A DNA stretch of 64,000 bases, taken from Jeotgalicoccus marinus DSM 19772. GTDB taxonomy: Bacteria > Bacillota > Bacilli > Staphylococcales > Salinicoccaceae. Position 1 is the first letter of the stretch. Every line of letters starts with the position of its first letter. The translations under genes and the position numbers were made by a program. Below the pieces are notes generated by a model that saw nothing but the letters and a program-made list of their open reading frames with translations, was not told where the DNA came from and made no database searches. Positions 37,645 to 46,698 of the stretch are shown here, piece by piece. The stretch spans positions 272,779 to 336,778 of the forward strand of contig NZ_KE384460.1 in NCBI RefSeq assembly GCF_000425825.1, read 5' to 3'.

Positions 37645-37722
37645 CGGTCATTAGACCAAATACGCACAACTTTGTAGGGGCTTGACCGGTGCCTTTTTAG
37701 GTGGTCACGTAGCGCAAAGTTG
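37645..37722 (+). ncRNA. Putative rpsB (S2) structured leader
   Basis: CGGTCA (37645-37650) can pair with TGACCG (37683-37688), or its GGTC can pair with GACC at 37654-37657 instead; TGACC can also pair with GGTCA at 37703-37707. CAACTTTG (37667-37674) pairs with CAAAGTTG (37715-37722). Competing pairings upstream of a ribosomal protein gene suggest autoregulation by S2. Confidence 0.5.
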
Positions 37723-37753
37723 GAGGTATAAACCATTTAGGAGGAAACAAATC

Positions 37754-38521
37754 ATGGCAGTAATTACTATGAAACAATTGCTTGAAGCAGGTGTACATTT
37801 CGGACACCAAACTCGCCGTTGGAACCCTAAGATGTCTAAATACATCTTTACGGAACGTAACGGTATCTACATTATCGACTTACAAAAAACAGTTAAGAAA
37901 GTTGCAGAAGCTTACGATTTCGTAAAATCTGTATCTGAAGAAGGCGGACAAATCCTGTTTGTAGGAACTAAAAAACAGGCTCAAGACGCTATTAAAGAGG
38001 AAGCTGAACGCGCTGGCCAACTTTACGTTAACCAACGTTGGTTAGGTGGAATCTTAACGAACTATCAAACAATCAGTAAACGTATCAAGAGAATTTCTGA
38101 AATCGAAAAAATGGAAGCTGACGGCACATTTGACGTACTTCCTAAAAAAGAAGTCGTTGAACTTCGTAAAGAGTATGCACGTTTAAACAAATTCCTAGGC
38201 GGAATTCGTGACATGAAGAAAATGCCAAGTGCAATTTTCATCGTTGACCCACGTAAAGAACGTAATGCAATCGCTGAAGCGAAAAAATTAAACATTCCTA
38301 TCGTTGCAATGGTAGATACAAACTGTGACCCAGATGAGGTTGACTACGTAATCCCAGCAAACGACGATGCAATCCGTGCTGTAAGATTAATGACTAGTAA
38401 GATGGCTGACGCTGTTTTAGAAGGTCAACGCGGAATTTCTGATGAAGAAGTTGCAGAGGAACAAAATATCGACTTAACAGAAGAAGAAGCTTCAGCTGAG
38501 ACTTCAGAAGATAACGAGTAA
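37754..38521 (+). CDS. rpsB: 30S ribosomal protein S2
   Basis: The 255-residue protein starts [25 protein letters not shown], the S2 signature, followed by [13 protein letters not shown] and [30 protein letters not shown]. The start has AGGAGG (37739-37744) 9 bases upstream. A long leader with possible alternative structures separates it from codY. A terminator lies before tsf. Confidence 0.98.
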   Translation: MAVITMKQLLEAGVHFGHQTRRWNPKMSKYIFTERNGIYIIDLQKTVKKVAEAYDFVKSVSEEGGQILFVGTKKQAQDAIKEEAERAGQLYVNQRWLGGILTNYQTISKRIKRISEIEKMEADGTFDVLPKKEVVELRKEYARLNKFLGGIRDMKKMPSAIFIVDPRKERNAIAEAKKLNIPIVAMVDTNCDPDEVDYVIPANDDAIRAVRLMTSKMADAVLEGQRGISDEEVAEEQNIDLTEEEASAETSEDNE

Positions 38522-38538
38522 TAAGTAAGAACAATCTT

Positions 38539-38570
38539 GGTGATAAGCGTCAAAACTTATCACCTTTTTT
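38539..38570 (+). terminator. Terminator or attenuator between rpsB and tsf
   Basis: A 9-bp stem (GGTGATAAG at 38539-38547 with 38556-38564) is followed by seven T residues. Confidence 0.88.
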
Positions 38571-38598
38571 TAAAACAAAGTTATGGAGGACTGAGAAC

Positions 38599-39477
38599 AT
38601 GGCTATTTCAGCAAAATTAGTTAAAGAACTACGTGAAAAAACTGGCGCAGGTATGATGGATTGTAAAAAAGCGCTCATGGAAACAGATGGTGACATCGAC
38701 AAAGCAGTAGACTACCTACGTGAAAATGGTATTGCTAAAGCTGCTAAAAAAGCAGATCGTATTGCTGCAGAAGGTGCTGTTTACATCACTTCTGAAGGTA
38801 ACGATGCTGTAATCGTTGAAGTTAACTCTGAAACAGATTTCGTTGCGAGAAACGAAAGCTTCCAAGAACTAGTTAAAAAGATTGCTTCTCACATCCTAGC
38901 AACTAAACCTGCAGATGTTGAAGAATTATATAACTCTGAAATCGATGGTGAGTCAGTAACTTCTGTAATGAACAATGCTGTTGCAACTATCGGTGAAAAA
39001 TTAAGCATCAGACGTTTTGCAGTTGAGACAAAAACTGATGATGATGCTTTTGGTCAGTACATGCACATGGGTGGACGCATTGGTGTACTTACAGTTGTTG
39101 AAGGTACAACAAGTGAAGATGTAGCTAAAGATGTTGCAATGCACGCAGCTGCATTAAACCCTAAATATGTTTCACGCGACCAAGTTAACCAATCTGAGCT
39201 TGATCACGAACGTGAAGTATTGCGTCAACAAGCCTTAAATGAAGGTAAACCTGAAAATATCGTTGACAAAATGGTTGAAGGTCGTATCCGCAAATATCTT
39301 GAAGAGATTTGCTTAGTAGACCAACCATTTGTTAAAGATTCAGACCAAACAGTACAACAGTACTTAGATGCACAAAAAGCGTCACTACGTACTTTCGTTC
39401 GCTATGAACTCGGTGAAGGTATGGAGAAACGTGAAGAAAACTTTGCTGACGAAGTACTTGGTCAGGTTAAAAAATAA
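38599..39477 (+). CDS. tsf: Elongation factor Ts
   Basis: The 292-residue nucleotide exchange factor for EF-Tu starts with the UBA-like [24 protein letters not shown] and has the core segment [14 protein letters not shown] that contacts EF-Tu. Its codon use resembles ribosomal protein genes. It is usually co-transcribed with rpsB, though a terminator intervenes here. Confidence 0.98.
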   Translation: MAISAKLVKELREKTGAGMMDCKKALMETDGDIDKAVDYLRENGIAKAAKKADRIAAEGAVYITSEGNDAVIVEVNSETDFVARNESFQELVKKIASHILATKPADVEELYNSEIDGESVTSVMNNAVATIGEKLSIRRFAVETKTDDDAFGQYMHMGGRIGVLTVVEGTTSEDVAKDVAMHAAALNPKYVSRDQVNQSELDHEREVLRQQALNEGKPENIVDKMVEGRIRKYLEEICLVDQPFVKDSDQTVQQYLDAQKASLRTFVRYELGEGMEKREENFADEVLGQVKK

Positions 39478-39485
39478 GCTTTTTT

Positions 39486-39511
39486 AAAAGACACTTCGGT
39501 GTCTTTTTTTC
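39486..39511 (+). terminator. Terminator after tsf
   Basis: A 9-bp stem (39486-39494 with 39499-39507) capped by a TTCG tetraloop is followed by a T-run. Confidence 0.92.
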
Positions 39512-39545
39512 TAAGTTGAAAATTTAAGGAAAAGGATTGAAATAC

Positions 39546-40268
39546 ATGGCTGAAACTTCTAGATTCAATCGTATCGTTTTAAAGTTAAGTGGTGAGGCAC
39601 TTGCTGGTGATGACGGCTTTGGTATCAACCCTGTTGTCATTAAAAATATTGCAGAGCAAGTTTCAGAAGCACAAAAACTCGGTGTAGAAATGGCAATCAT
39701 CGTCGGCGGTGGCAATATTTGGCGAGGTAAAATCGGTAGCGATTTAGGTATGGACCGTGGGACTGCTGACTACATGGGCATGCTTGCAACTGTAATGAAT
39801 TCTTTAGCACTACAAGATAGTCTAGAACAGCTCGGTCATGAAACACGTGTGCTGACTTCTATCGAAATGAAACAAGTCGCGGAACCTTATATTAGAAGAC
39901 GTGCGATACGTCACTTAGAAAAGGGTCGCATTGTTATCTTTGCGGCTGGTATTGGTAATCCATACTTCTCTACAGATACTACAGCTGCACTTAGAGCAGC
40001 AGAAGTAGAAGCTGATGTTATCCTAATGGGTAAAAATAACGTTGATGGCGTGTATTCTGCAGATCCTAAAACAAATAGTGATGCAGTTAAATACGAGAAA
40101 CTAACGTATATGGAGATGCTACAAAATAATTTACAGGTGATGGATTCCACTGCATCATCGTTCTGTATGGACAACAACATTCCGCTTGTGGTATTTTCAA
40201 TTACAGAAGACGGTAATATCAAACGTGCTGTATCAGGAGAAACGATCGGTACAACAATTACAAAGTAA
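39546..40268 (+). CDS. pyrH: UMP kinase
   Basis: The 240-residue amino acid kinase-fold enzyme phosphorylates UMP to UDP. It has [20 protein letters not shown] and the segment [20 protein letters not shown], typical of bacterial PyrH, which is regulated by GTP and UTP. The ATG at 39546 is preferred to an in-frame TTG at 39537 because AAAGGA (39531-39536) would leave the TTG no spacing. frr follows after 17 bases. Confidence 0.97.
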   Translation: MAETSRFNRIVLKLSGEALAGDDGFGINPVVIKNIAEQVSEAQKLGVEMAIIVGGGNIWRGKIGSDLGMDRGTADYMGMLATVMNSLALQDSLEQLGHETRVLTSIEMKQVAEPYIRRRAIRHLEKGRIVIFAAGIGNPYFSTDTTAALRAAEVEADVILMGKNNVDGVYSADPKTNSDAVKYEKLTYMEMLQNNLQVMDSTASSFCMDNNIPLVVFSITEDGNIKRAVSGETIGTTITK

Positions 40269-40285
40269 TAGGAGAAGATATTATA

Positions 40286-40843
40286 ATGAGTGAAGCTGTG
40301 TTAAAAACGACAGAAGAAAAAATGGACAAGTCTATTGATAACCTACAAAGAGAACTTGCTGGCATTAGAACAGGAGCTGCAAACTCAAGCATGCTTGACA
40401 GAGTATCTGTGGATTACTACGGTGCACCAACACCAATCAACCAATTAGCAAGTATTTCAGTGCCTGAAGCACGTATGCTAGTTGTTCAACCTTATGACAA
40501 AAGTTCAGTAGATGATGTCTTAAAAGCAATACAAATTGCAGACCTTGGTGTTAACCCAACAAGCGACGGGACATTAATCAGAATTACTGTGCCTCAGCTT
40601 ACAGAAGAGCGTCGTAAAGAGTTTGTTAAAGATGCACGTAAAGAAGGCGAAAATGCAAAAGTTGCCATCCGTAATGTACGTCGTGATTCTAATGATGAAT
40701 TAAAAGCAGCTGAAAAAGCAGGCGATATTTCTGAAGACGAATTACGTAATTACACAGACGATGTTCAAAAACTCACTGATAAGTTTATCGCTAAAGTAGA
40801 TTCGTTATGTGACGATAAAGAGAAAGATATCTTAGCAGTTTAA
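40286..40843 (+). CDS. frr: Ribosome recycling factor
   Basis: The 185-residue protein has the RRF pattern: long helices with [23 protein letters not shown], the [30 protein letters not shown] domain II, and a C-terminal helical region [12 protein letters not shown]. It splits post-termination ribosomes with EF-G. Terminator follows. Confidence 0.98.
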   Translation: MSEAVLKTTEEKMDKSIDNLQRELAGIRTGAANSSMLDRVSVDYYGAPTPINQLASISVPEARMLVVQPYDKSSVDDVLKAIQIADLGVNPTSDGTLIRITVPQLTEERRKEFVKDARKEGENAKVAIRNVRRDSNDELKAAEKAGDISEDELRNYTDDVQKLTDKFIAKVDSLCDDKEKDILAV

Positions 40844-40848
40844 CTTTC

Positions 40849-40877
40849 AAACAGGTAAGGGGACTTACCTGTTTTTT
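40849..40877 (+). terminator. Terminator after frr
   Basis: An 11-bp stem (40849-40859 with 40864-40874) with loop GGGA is followed by a T-run. Confidence 0.92.
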
Positions 40878-40959
40878 TATTGATTAACTATGTTAAAATT
40901 AAATAATTGATAAGTATATAAAAATGTACAAAGCAACATATACAGCACGGAGGATCGTC

Positions 40960-41721
40960 ATGTTTAATTCCGAAAAAATTAAAGCAGAGACAAATAGACC
41001 ACTACCTGAACATATCGCTATGATTATGGATGGTAATGGCAGATATGCGAAGCGTATGGGAATGCCTAGAATTAAAGGGCATTATGAAGGGATGCAAAAT
41101 GTTAAACGCATCGTCCGGCACGCAGCTAACATCAACATAAAGTACTTAACACTATATGCCTTTTCAACAGAGAATTGGACACGACCAAAGAGTGAAGTGA
41201 AATACCTGTTAAAGTTGCCGACTGACTTTTTAGGTACGTTTTTACCTGAGCTCATGGAGAAAAACGTTAAGGTCACAACAATTGGTGATTTTAATGCTTT
41301 ACCTATACATACGAAGAAGGCAGTACAAACCGCAATAGATAAGACTGAGAATAACACAGGATTGAATCTAATCTTTGCCTTGAACTACGGCAGTAGAGAC
41401 GAAATTCAAGACGCTCTAAAAGCGATGATTAGAGACGTAGAACAGGGGCACTTATCTATCGATGATATTGACAATCAAAAAATTGACGATTATTTGATGA
41501 CAAGAGATATACCAGACCCAGAAATGATTATTAGAACGTCTGGGGAATATCGCTTAAGTAATTTTCTATTATGGCAATCCTCTTACAGTGAATTATTTTT
41601 CTCGCATACGTTTTGGCCAGAGTTTACTACTGAAGAAATGGATGAACTGATTTCCCAGTACCAAAACAGAGAAAGGCGTTTTGGAGGATTGAATGAGGAG
41701 GAGGATGTGAATGAGGACTAG
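40960..41721 (+). CDS. uppS: Undecaprenyl diphosphate synthase (isoprenyl transferase)
   Basis: The 253-residue cis-prenyltransferase makes the C55 lipid carrier for peptidoglycan from farnesyl and isopentenyl diphosphates. It has the signature MDGNGR with Asp24, then KGHYEGM, TLYAFSTENW and the IPP-site RTSGEYRLSNF. The Trp that normally follows GNGR is Tyr29 here. The ATG at 40960 fits GGAGGA (40949-40954). Its 3' end overlaps cdsA by 11 bases. Confidence 0.96.
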   Translation: MFNSEKIKAETNRPLPEHIAMIMDGNGRYAKRMGMPRIKGHYEGMQNVKRIVRHAANINIKYLTLYAFSTENWTRPKSEVKYLLKLPTDFLGTFLPELMEKNVKVTTIGDFNALPIHTKKAVQTAIDKTENNTGLNLIFALNYGSRDEIQDALKAMIRDVEQGHLSIDDIDNQKIDDYLMTRDIPDPEMIIRTSGEYRLSNFLLWQSSYSELFFSHTFWPEFTTEEMDELISQYQNRERRFGGLNEEEDVNED

Positions 41722-42496
41722 AACAGTAACTGCAGTTATTGCACTGTTGTTATTTATCCCAATTGTCATTATTGGCAATTGGCCATTGTTGATTCTTGTT
41801 TATCTGATGGCAATTACTGGCCTGTATGAGATATTAAAGATGAATCACATTCATATCATTTCATTACCAGGTATCTTATCCTTAATAGGACTCTGTATGA
41901 TTTTAATACCTAAGGAATCTTTCTCTCCCTTAGTCGGTGAATTTCAACTGGAAATCATTGTTGGACTCGCACTGATTATGCTATCGACAACGGTGGTCTC
42001 TAAAAATAGATTTACTTTTGTCGACATGGGCTTTTGTGTTCTAGCAGTCGCCTATATAGGGATTGGTTTTATGTACTTTTATGAAACTAGAGAAGCAGGT
42101 ATCTTTTATATTCTATATGCGCTATTAATCGTTTGGTTAACAGACACCGGTGCTTATCTTTTCGGTAAGGCATTTGGTAAAAGAAAACTATGGCCACAGA
42201 TTAGCCCGAACAAAACTATTGAAGGCTCACTTGGTGGTACATTGATTTCCACACTCATTCCAATCATTTTTGTTTCTTTTGGATGGTTAGAAGGATCATT
42301 ATGGTTTCTTATTCCATTTACAATAATTCTTAGCATATTTGGCCAGATGGGGGATTTAGTTGAGTCAGCCTTAAAACGTCACTTTGATGTTAAGGACTCT
42401 GGTAATTTTCTACCTGGCCACGGCGGTATTTTAGACCGTTTTGATAGCTTTATATTCGTGTTACCACTCATGAATATTCTGCCGATTATTTCATAA
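41711..42496 (+). CDS. cdsA: Phosphatidate cytidylyltransferase CdsA
   Basis: The 261-residue membrane protein has about seven to eight spans and the CdsA signature near its C-terminus (SALKRHFDVKDSGNFLPGHGG followed by ILDRFDS). It activates phosphatidic acid to CDP-diacylglycerol. It is coupled to uppS by an 11-base overlap and followed by dxr and rseP, as in most bacteria. Confidence 0.97.
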   Translation: MRTRTVTAVIALLLFIPIVIIGNWPLLILVYLMAITGLYEILKMNHIHIISLPGILSLIGLCMILIPKESFSPLVGEFQLEIIVGLALIMLSTTVVSKNRFTFVDMGFCVLAVAYIGIGFMYFYETREAGIFYILYALLIVWLTDTGAYLFGKAFGKRKLWPQISPNKTIEGSLGGTLISTLIPIIFVSFGWLEGSLWFLIPFTIILSIFGQMGDLVESALKRHFDVKDSGNFLPGHGGILDRFDSFIFVLPLMNILPIIS

Positions 42497-42510
42497 AATA
42501 GGTGAATAAA

Positions 42511-43638
42511 ATGATTAAGACAATTTCTATATTAGGTGCGACAGGGTCTATTGGTACTCAAGCGCTTGATGTCATAAAAAATAATCCGGAACACTTTAGA
42601 CTCGGGGCCATATCTATCGGGCGTAATATAAATCGTTTAAGAGAAATTTTAACTGATTTCACGCCACACTTGGTATCTGTACAAGACGAAAGTGTAGTAA
42701 AAGATTTAACATCAGATTATCCACATATTGAATTTACCTATGGAGAACAAGGTCTTTTGGATGTTGCGTCATCCTCATGTGATATACTACTTACCGCTAT
42801 CATGGGAAGTATCGGCTTAAAGCCGACCTTAAAAGCCATCGACAATAAGACAACCATTGCGCTTGCTAACAAGGAAACACTCGTTGCAGCCGGCGATATT
42901 GTAATGCGTCGTGCTAAGGAAAATAATGTATCGATTATCCCCGTTGATTCTGAGCATTCTGCACTCTTTCAATGCCTAAAGGGTGAGAACATTAAAGAAG
43001 TTGAACAGTTAATTATCACTGCGAGTGGTGGATCTTTTAGAGATTTAACACGTGAAGAACTAACGCATGTCACCTTAAAAGATGCCCTAAATCATCCAAA
43101 CTGGTCTATGGGACAAAAGATTACCATTGATTCAGCGACGATGATGAACAAAGGTTTTGAAGTCATCGAAGCCAAGCACCTCTTTGATTTACCGACAGAA
43201 AAAATCCAAACGGTACTTCATAAGGAGAGCATCATTCATTCAATGGTAGAGTTTATTGATAATAGTATGATTGCGCAACTTGGTAATTCAGATATGCGTA
43301 CAGCGATTCAATATGCCTTCACGCATCCAGAGCGTCTACATAAGAACAATCCATTAAAACTATCGGAACTACATCAATTGAACTTCAAACCAATGGATTT
43401 TCACCGCTTTAAAATGTTAAAATTCGCATACGATGCACTCGAGGCTGGTGGGACGCTAGCGACTGTTATGAATGCAGCGAATGAATTTGCTGTTGGTCAA
43501 TTTTTACAAGGTCAGATTAGCTTTTTAGAAATTGAAGAAATTGTTGAACGTCGCATGATGATGCATGACAATATTCAAAACCCAGATCTTGAGACAATCT
43601 TAAGCCTTGACGCTCAGTATAAATCTAATATGAGGTGA
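42511..43638 (+). CDS. dxr: 1-deoxy-D-xylulose-5-phosphate reductoisomerase homologue
   Basis: The 375-residue protein starts ISILGATGSIGTQALDVI (NADPH site) and has SEHSALFQCL, ASGGSFRD, NWSMGQKITIDSATMMNKGFEVIEA with the metal and substrate residues of DXP reductoisomerase, the committed step of the MEP isoprenoid pathway. S. aureus uses the mevalonate pathway and, as I recall, lacks dxr at this locus, so the presence of dxr here points to MEP use. The ATG at 42511 fits the AGGTG Shine-Dalgarno; a GTG at 42502 overlaps it. Confidence 0.95.
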   Translation: MIKTISILGATGSIGTQALDVIKNNPEHFRLGAISIGRNINRLREILTDFTPHLVSVQDESVVKDLTSDYPHIEFTYGEQGLLDVASSSCDILLTAIMGSIGLKPTLKAIDNKTTIALANKETLVAAGDIVMRRAKENNVSIIPVDSEHSALFQCLKGENIKEVEQLIITASGGSFRDLTREELTHVTLKDALNHPNWSMGQKITIDSATMMNKGFEVIEAKHLFDLPTEKIQTVLHKESIIHSMVEFIDNSMIAQLGNSDMRTAIQYAFTHPERLHKNNPLKLSELHQLNFKPMDFHRFKMLKFAYDALEAGGTLATVMNAANEFAVGQFLQGQISFLEIEEIVERRMMMHDNIQNPDLETILSLDAQYKSNMR

Positions 43639-43643
43639 CATAA

Positions 43644-44927
43644 GTGGCAGGAATTTTAGCATTTATAGTAGTCTTTGGGCTCCTCGTTACCGTCCACGAA
43701 TTTGGTCATATGTTCTTTGCAAAAAGAGCGGGTATAATGTGTCCAGAATTCGCAATCGGTATGGGTCCGAAGATTTTCTCTTATAAATATAATGATACAC
43801 AGTACACCATTCGTCTATTACCGATTGGTGGCTATGTAAGAATGGCTTCAAAAGATATGGAAATCAATCCATTAAATGCAGGCATGAGAGTACAAGTTAA
43901 GTTAAATAACAGAGATGAAATTACACATGTTCTCCTAGATGATAAACACAATTTCCAATTTGCAGAAGAGCTTGAGGTGATCGATAGCGACATTTCAGAA
44001 GAAATGTACATTCGTGCTTACAGGCTAACAGACAATCAAGAAGTGACTTATTACTTTAGCGAAGAGACATACTTTGTTGAGGATGCAGAACTTGAACGTA
44101 TCGCACCACTTTCCGGTCGATTTGAATCGAAGTCAGTCTGGCAACGTTTCCTCACTTTATTTGCTGGACCACTTTTCAATTTCTTACTTGCCTTTGTCTT
44201 ATTTACAATTCTGTTTTATATACAAGGTAAGGCAAGTGATGAACCGATTGTTGGTCAAGTAGTTGAAGACACACCCGCTGAAGAGATTAATCTTGAATCG
44301 GGAGACCGCATCTTAGAAATTGATGGTCAAAAAGTGGAAAGCTGGTCTCATATGACTAGCCTAATTCAACAAGGCCAAGGTGAATCTCAAGAACTATTGA
44401 TCGATTCAGATGGACAACAGAGAACTGAAAACCTTGAACCTGTGATTGAATCAACAGAATTACCTGACGGAACAGTAAATGAAAGACTGATTATCGGCGT
44501 TGGTGCCTACTTTGAAAATGGTATTATCGCTCCGATATGGTGGGGGATTCAAGAAACTGTCTCAAGTATGAGTTTGATCTTCGAACTTGTTGTAAGAATG
44601 ATTGGTACTATTTTTGCGGGTACATTCAGCTTTGATATGTTGAATGGTCCAGTTGGAATATATAAGGTTACAGAGACAGTTGCCGCACAAGGCATACTTG
44701 TTTTAATGAGATTTACCGCACTCTTAAGTGTGAATTTAGGTATAATGAACTTATTACCAATTCCTGCTTTAGACGGTGGACGTATTTTATTCGTTTTATA
44801 TGAAGGAATCTTCAGACGTCCATTAAACCGTAAGGTAGAATTGAACATACAACTTATCGGCGTACTATTCGTCTTAATCATCATGGTGCTGGTCACCTGG
44901 AATGATATTAAAACATTTTTCTTATAG
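43644..44927 (+). CDS. rseP: Site-2 zinc metalloprotease RseP
   Basis: The 427-residue intramembrane protease has HEFGH at residues 18-22 in the first span, a periplasm-facing PDZ domain in the middle (DTPAEEINLESGDRILEIDG), and the LLPIPALDGGRILF motif in a C-terminal span. It cleaves anti-sigma factors, signal peptides or pheromone precursors in membranes. It starts with GTG at 43644, 6 bases after GAGGTG. It lies between dxr and proS, the normal place. Confidence 0.96.
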   Translation: MAGILAFIVVFGLLVTVHEFGHMFFAKRAGIMCPEFAIGMGPKIFSYKYNDTQYTIRLLPIGGYVRMASKDMEINPLNAGMRVQVKLNNRDEITHVLLDDKHNFQFAEELEVIDSDISEEMYIRAYRLTDNQEVTYYFSEETYFVEDAELERIAPLSGRFESKSVWQRFLTLFAGPLFNFLLAFVLFTILFYIQGKASDEPIVGQVVEDTPAEEINLESGDRILEIDGQKVESWSHMTSLIQQGQGESQELLIDSDGQQRTENLEPVIESTELPDGTVNERLIIGVGAYFENGIIAPIWWGIQETVSSMSLIFELVVRMIGTIFAGTFSFDMLNGPVGIYKVTETVAAQGILVLMRFTALLSVNLGIMNLLPIPALDGGRILFVLYEGIFRRPLNRKVELNIQLIGVLFVLIIMVLVTWNDIKTFFL

Positions 44928-44939
44928 GAGTGGATTTAA

Positions 44940-46634
44940 ATGAGGCAATCACAAATGTTCATCCCAACTATGCGGGAAACACCAACAGAAGCTGAGAGTT
45001 TAAGTCATCGCCTGATGCTAAAATCCGGCATGATTAAACAACTCGCACGAGGTATTTATGCCTACTTGCCGATTACCCAATTAGTATTAAACAACATCCA
45101 AGACATCGTCCGCGAGGAAATGATGGCAATTGGTGGTGCTGAAGTCCACTTACCTGTACTGCATCCACAAGAACTCTGGGAAGAGTCAGGCAGATGGGAT
45201 GCTTATGGTAAAGAACTCATGCGTTTAGAAGACCGTCATGGTAGAGGATTTGCACTCGGACCGACTCATGAAGAGGTCATTACAGATCTTGTACGTGATG
45301 AGTTAAAGAGTTATAAGAAATTACCACTGACACTCTTTCAGATTCAGACAAAATTCCGTGACGAGCTAAGACCAAGATTCGGACTCCTACGTGGACGTGA
45401 ATTTATAATGAAAGATGCTTATTCATTCCATATTGATGAAGCATCATTAGACCAAACATACAATGATATGTACAATGCATATTCACGCATTTTTGACCGT
45501 TTAGATTTAAACTATAGAGCGGTTGAAGCGGATGGTGGTTCTATTGGAGGTAGTCATACTCACGAATTTATGGCCTTAGCCGATATTGGTGAAGATACGA
45601 TTGTCTATACAGATGAGAGCGATTATGCTGCAAATATTGAAAAGGCAGTATCACCAAAACCAACAACGGTGAGTGAAGCAGAATTAAAAGATGTAGAAAA
45701 ACTAGAAACACCAAATATTGCAACTGTTAAAGCGTTAGCAGAACTTTTAGAGACTGACTTAACACTTACAACCAAGACAATGGTGGTTAAGGTCGATGAT
45801 GGTCTTAAAATGATAGTCATTAGAGGGGACCAGGAACTCAACGATGTTAAAGTGAAAGCCTTCTTTAATTCAGTTATCGTTGAGATGGCTACTGATGAAG
45901 AAATTCGACATGAATTAAACGCTTCACCAGGGTCCCTTGGCCCAGTTAATGCAACAATTCCAGTTTACATCGATTATCAAGTTGAAGTGATGAAGAACTA
46001 TCCAGTTGGCGCAAATGAAACGGGTTACCATCTATTAAACGTTAACCATGGCCGTGATTTTACTCCAGACGGCACAGGAGATTTCCGCTTTATTAATGAA
46101 GGGGAAATGGTTGAAGATGGTTCAGGTCCAGCAAAATTCATGCGCGGTATTGAAGTTGGACAGGTCTTTAAACTCGGCACTAAATATTCAGAGTCGATGA
46201 ACTTTAACGTCCTTGATCAGAATGGACGTTCAACACCAGTCTTGATGGGTTGTTATGGCATCGGTATTTCACGTGTATTATCAGCTGTCGTAGAAAGTCA
46301 TCATGACGATAAAGGTATCTTCTGGCCGAAGTCTATTACACCATTTGATATCCATATCATTACAGCTAATACAAAAGATCAGACTATCGTAGACACAGCA
46401 GCGGAGCTCTATGACATTTTATCGAAAAACTATAGAGTACTTTACGATGATCGTAACGAGCGTGCAGGTGTTAAATTTGCCGATTCTGAATTGATTGGCT
46501 TACCAGTAAGAATTGTCGTTGGCCGCGGCGCTAAAGATGGCGTTGTTGAAGTAAAAGGTCGACGAGACGAAGAATCTACTGAAGTGCAAATCGCTGACTT
46601 AACATCATACCTTACTGACAATAACTACGCGTAA
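44940..46634 (+). CDS. proS: Prolyl-tRNA synthetase
   Basis: The 564-residue class II enzyme is the bacterial type: motif 2 ([26 protein letters not shown]), an inserted editing domain (about 230-390) that removes mischarged Ala, motif 3 ([16 protein letters not shown]) and an anticodon-binding domain. No T-box leader is visible in the 12-base gap after rseP. A terminator overlaps its stop codon. Confidence 0.98.
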   Translation: MRQSQMFIPTMRETPTEAESLSHRLMLKSGMIKQLARGIYAYLPITQLVLNNIQDIVREEMMAIGGAEVHLPVLHPQELWEESGRWDAYGKELMRLEDRHGRGFALGPTHEEVITDLVRDELKSYKKLPLTLFQIQTKFRDELRPRFGLLRGREFIMKDAYSFHIDEASLDQTYNDMYNAYSRIFDRLDLNYRAVEADGGSIGGSHTHEFMALADIGEDTIVYTDESDYAANIEKAVSPKPTTVSEAELKDVEKLETPNIATVKALAELLETDLTLTTKTMVVKVDDGLKMIVIRGDQELNDVKVKAFFNSVIVEMATDEEIRHELNASPGSLGPVNATIPVYIDYQVEVMKNYPVGANETGYHLLNVNHGRDFTPDGTGDFRFINEGEMVEDGSGPAKFMRGIEVGQVFKLGTKYSESMNFNVLDQNGRSTPVLMGCYGIGISRVLSAVVESHHDDKGIFWPKSITPFDIHIITANTKDQTIVDTAAELYDILSKNYRVLYDDRNERAGVKFADSELIGLPVRIVVGRGAKDGVVEVKGRRDEESTEVQIADLTSYLTDNNYA

Positions 46635-46655
46635 ATCTTTGATTTACGCGTTTTT
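46627..46655 (+). terminator. Terminator overlapping the proS stop
   Basis: An 11-bp stem (46627-46637 with 46641-46651) around TTT includes the TAA stop (46632-46634) and ends in a T-run. Confidence 0.85.
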
Positions 46656-46698
46656 CTAAGGCGTGTATATAGAATTTTTAACCGGGAGTGTTATGTAA

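Noticed and set aside
44928-44939. T-box leader before proS
   Set aside because: Only 12 bases separate rseP and proS, with no T-box sequence in the end of rseP.
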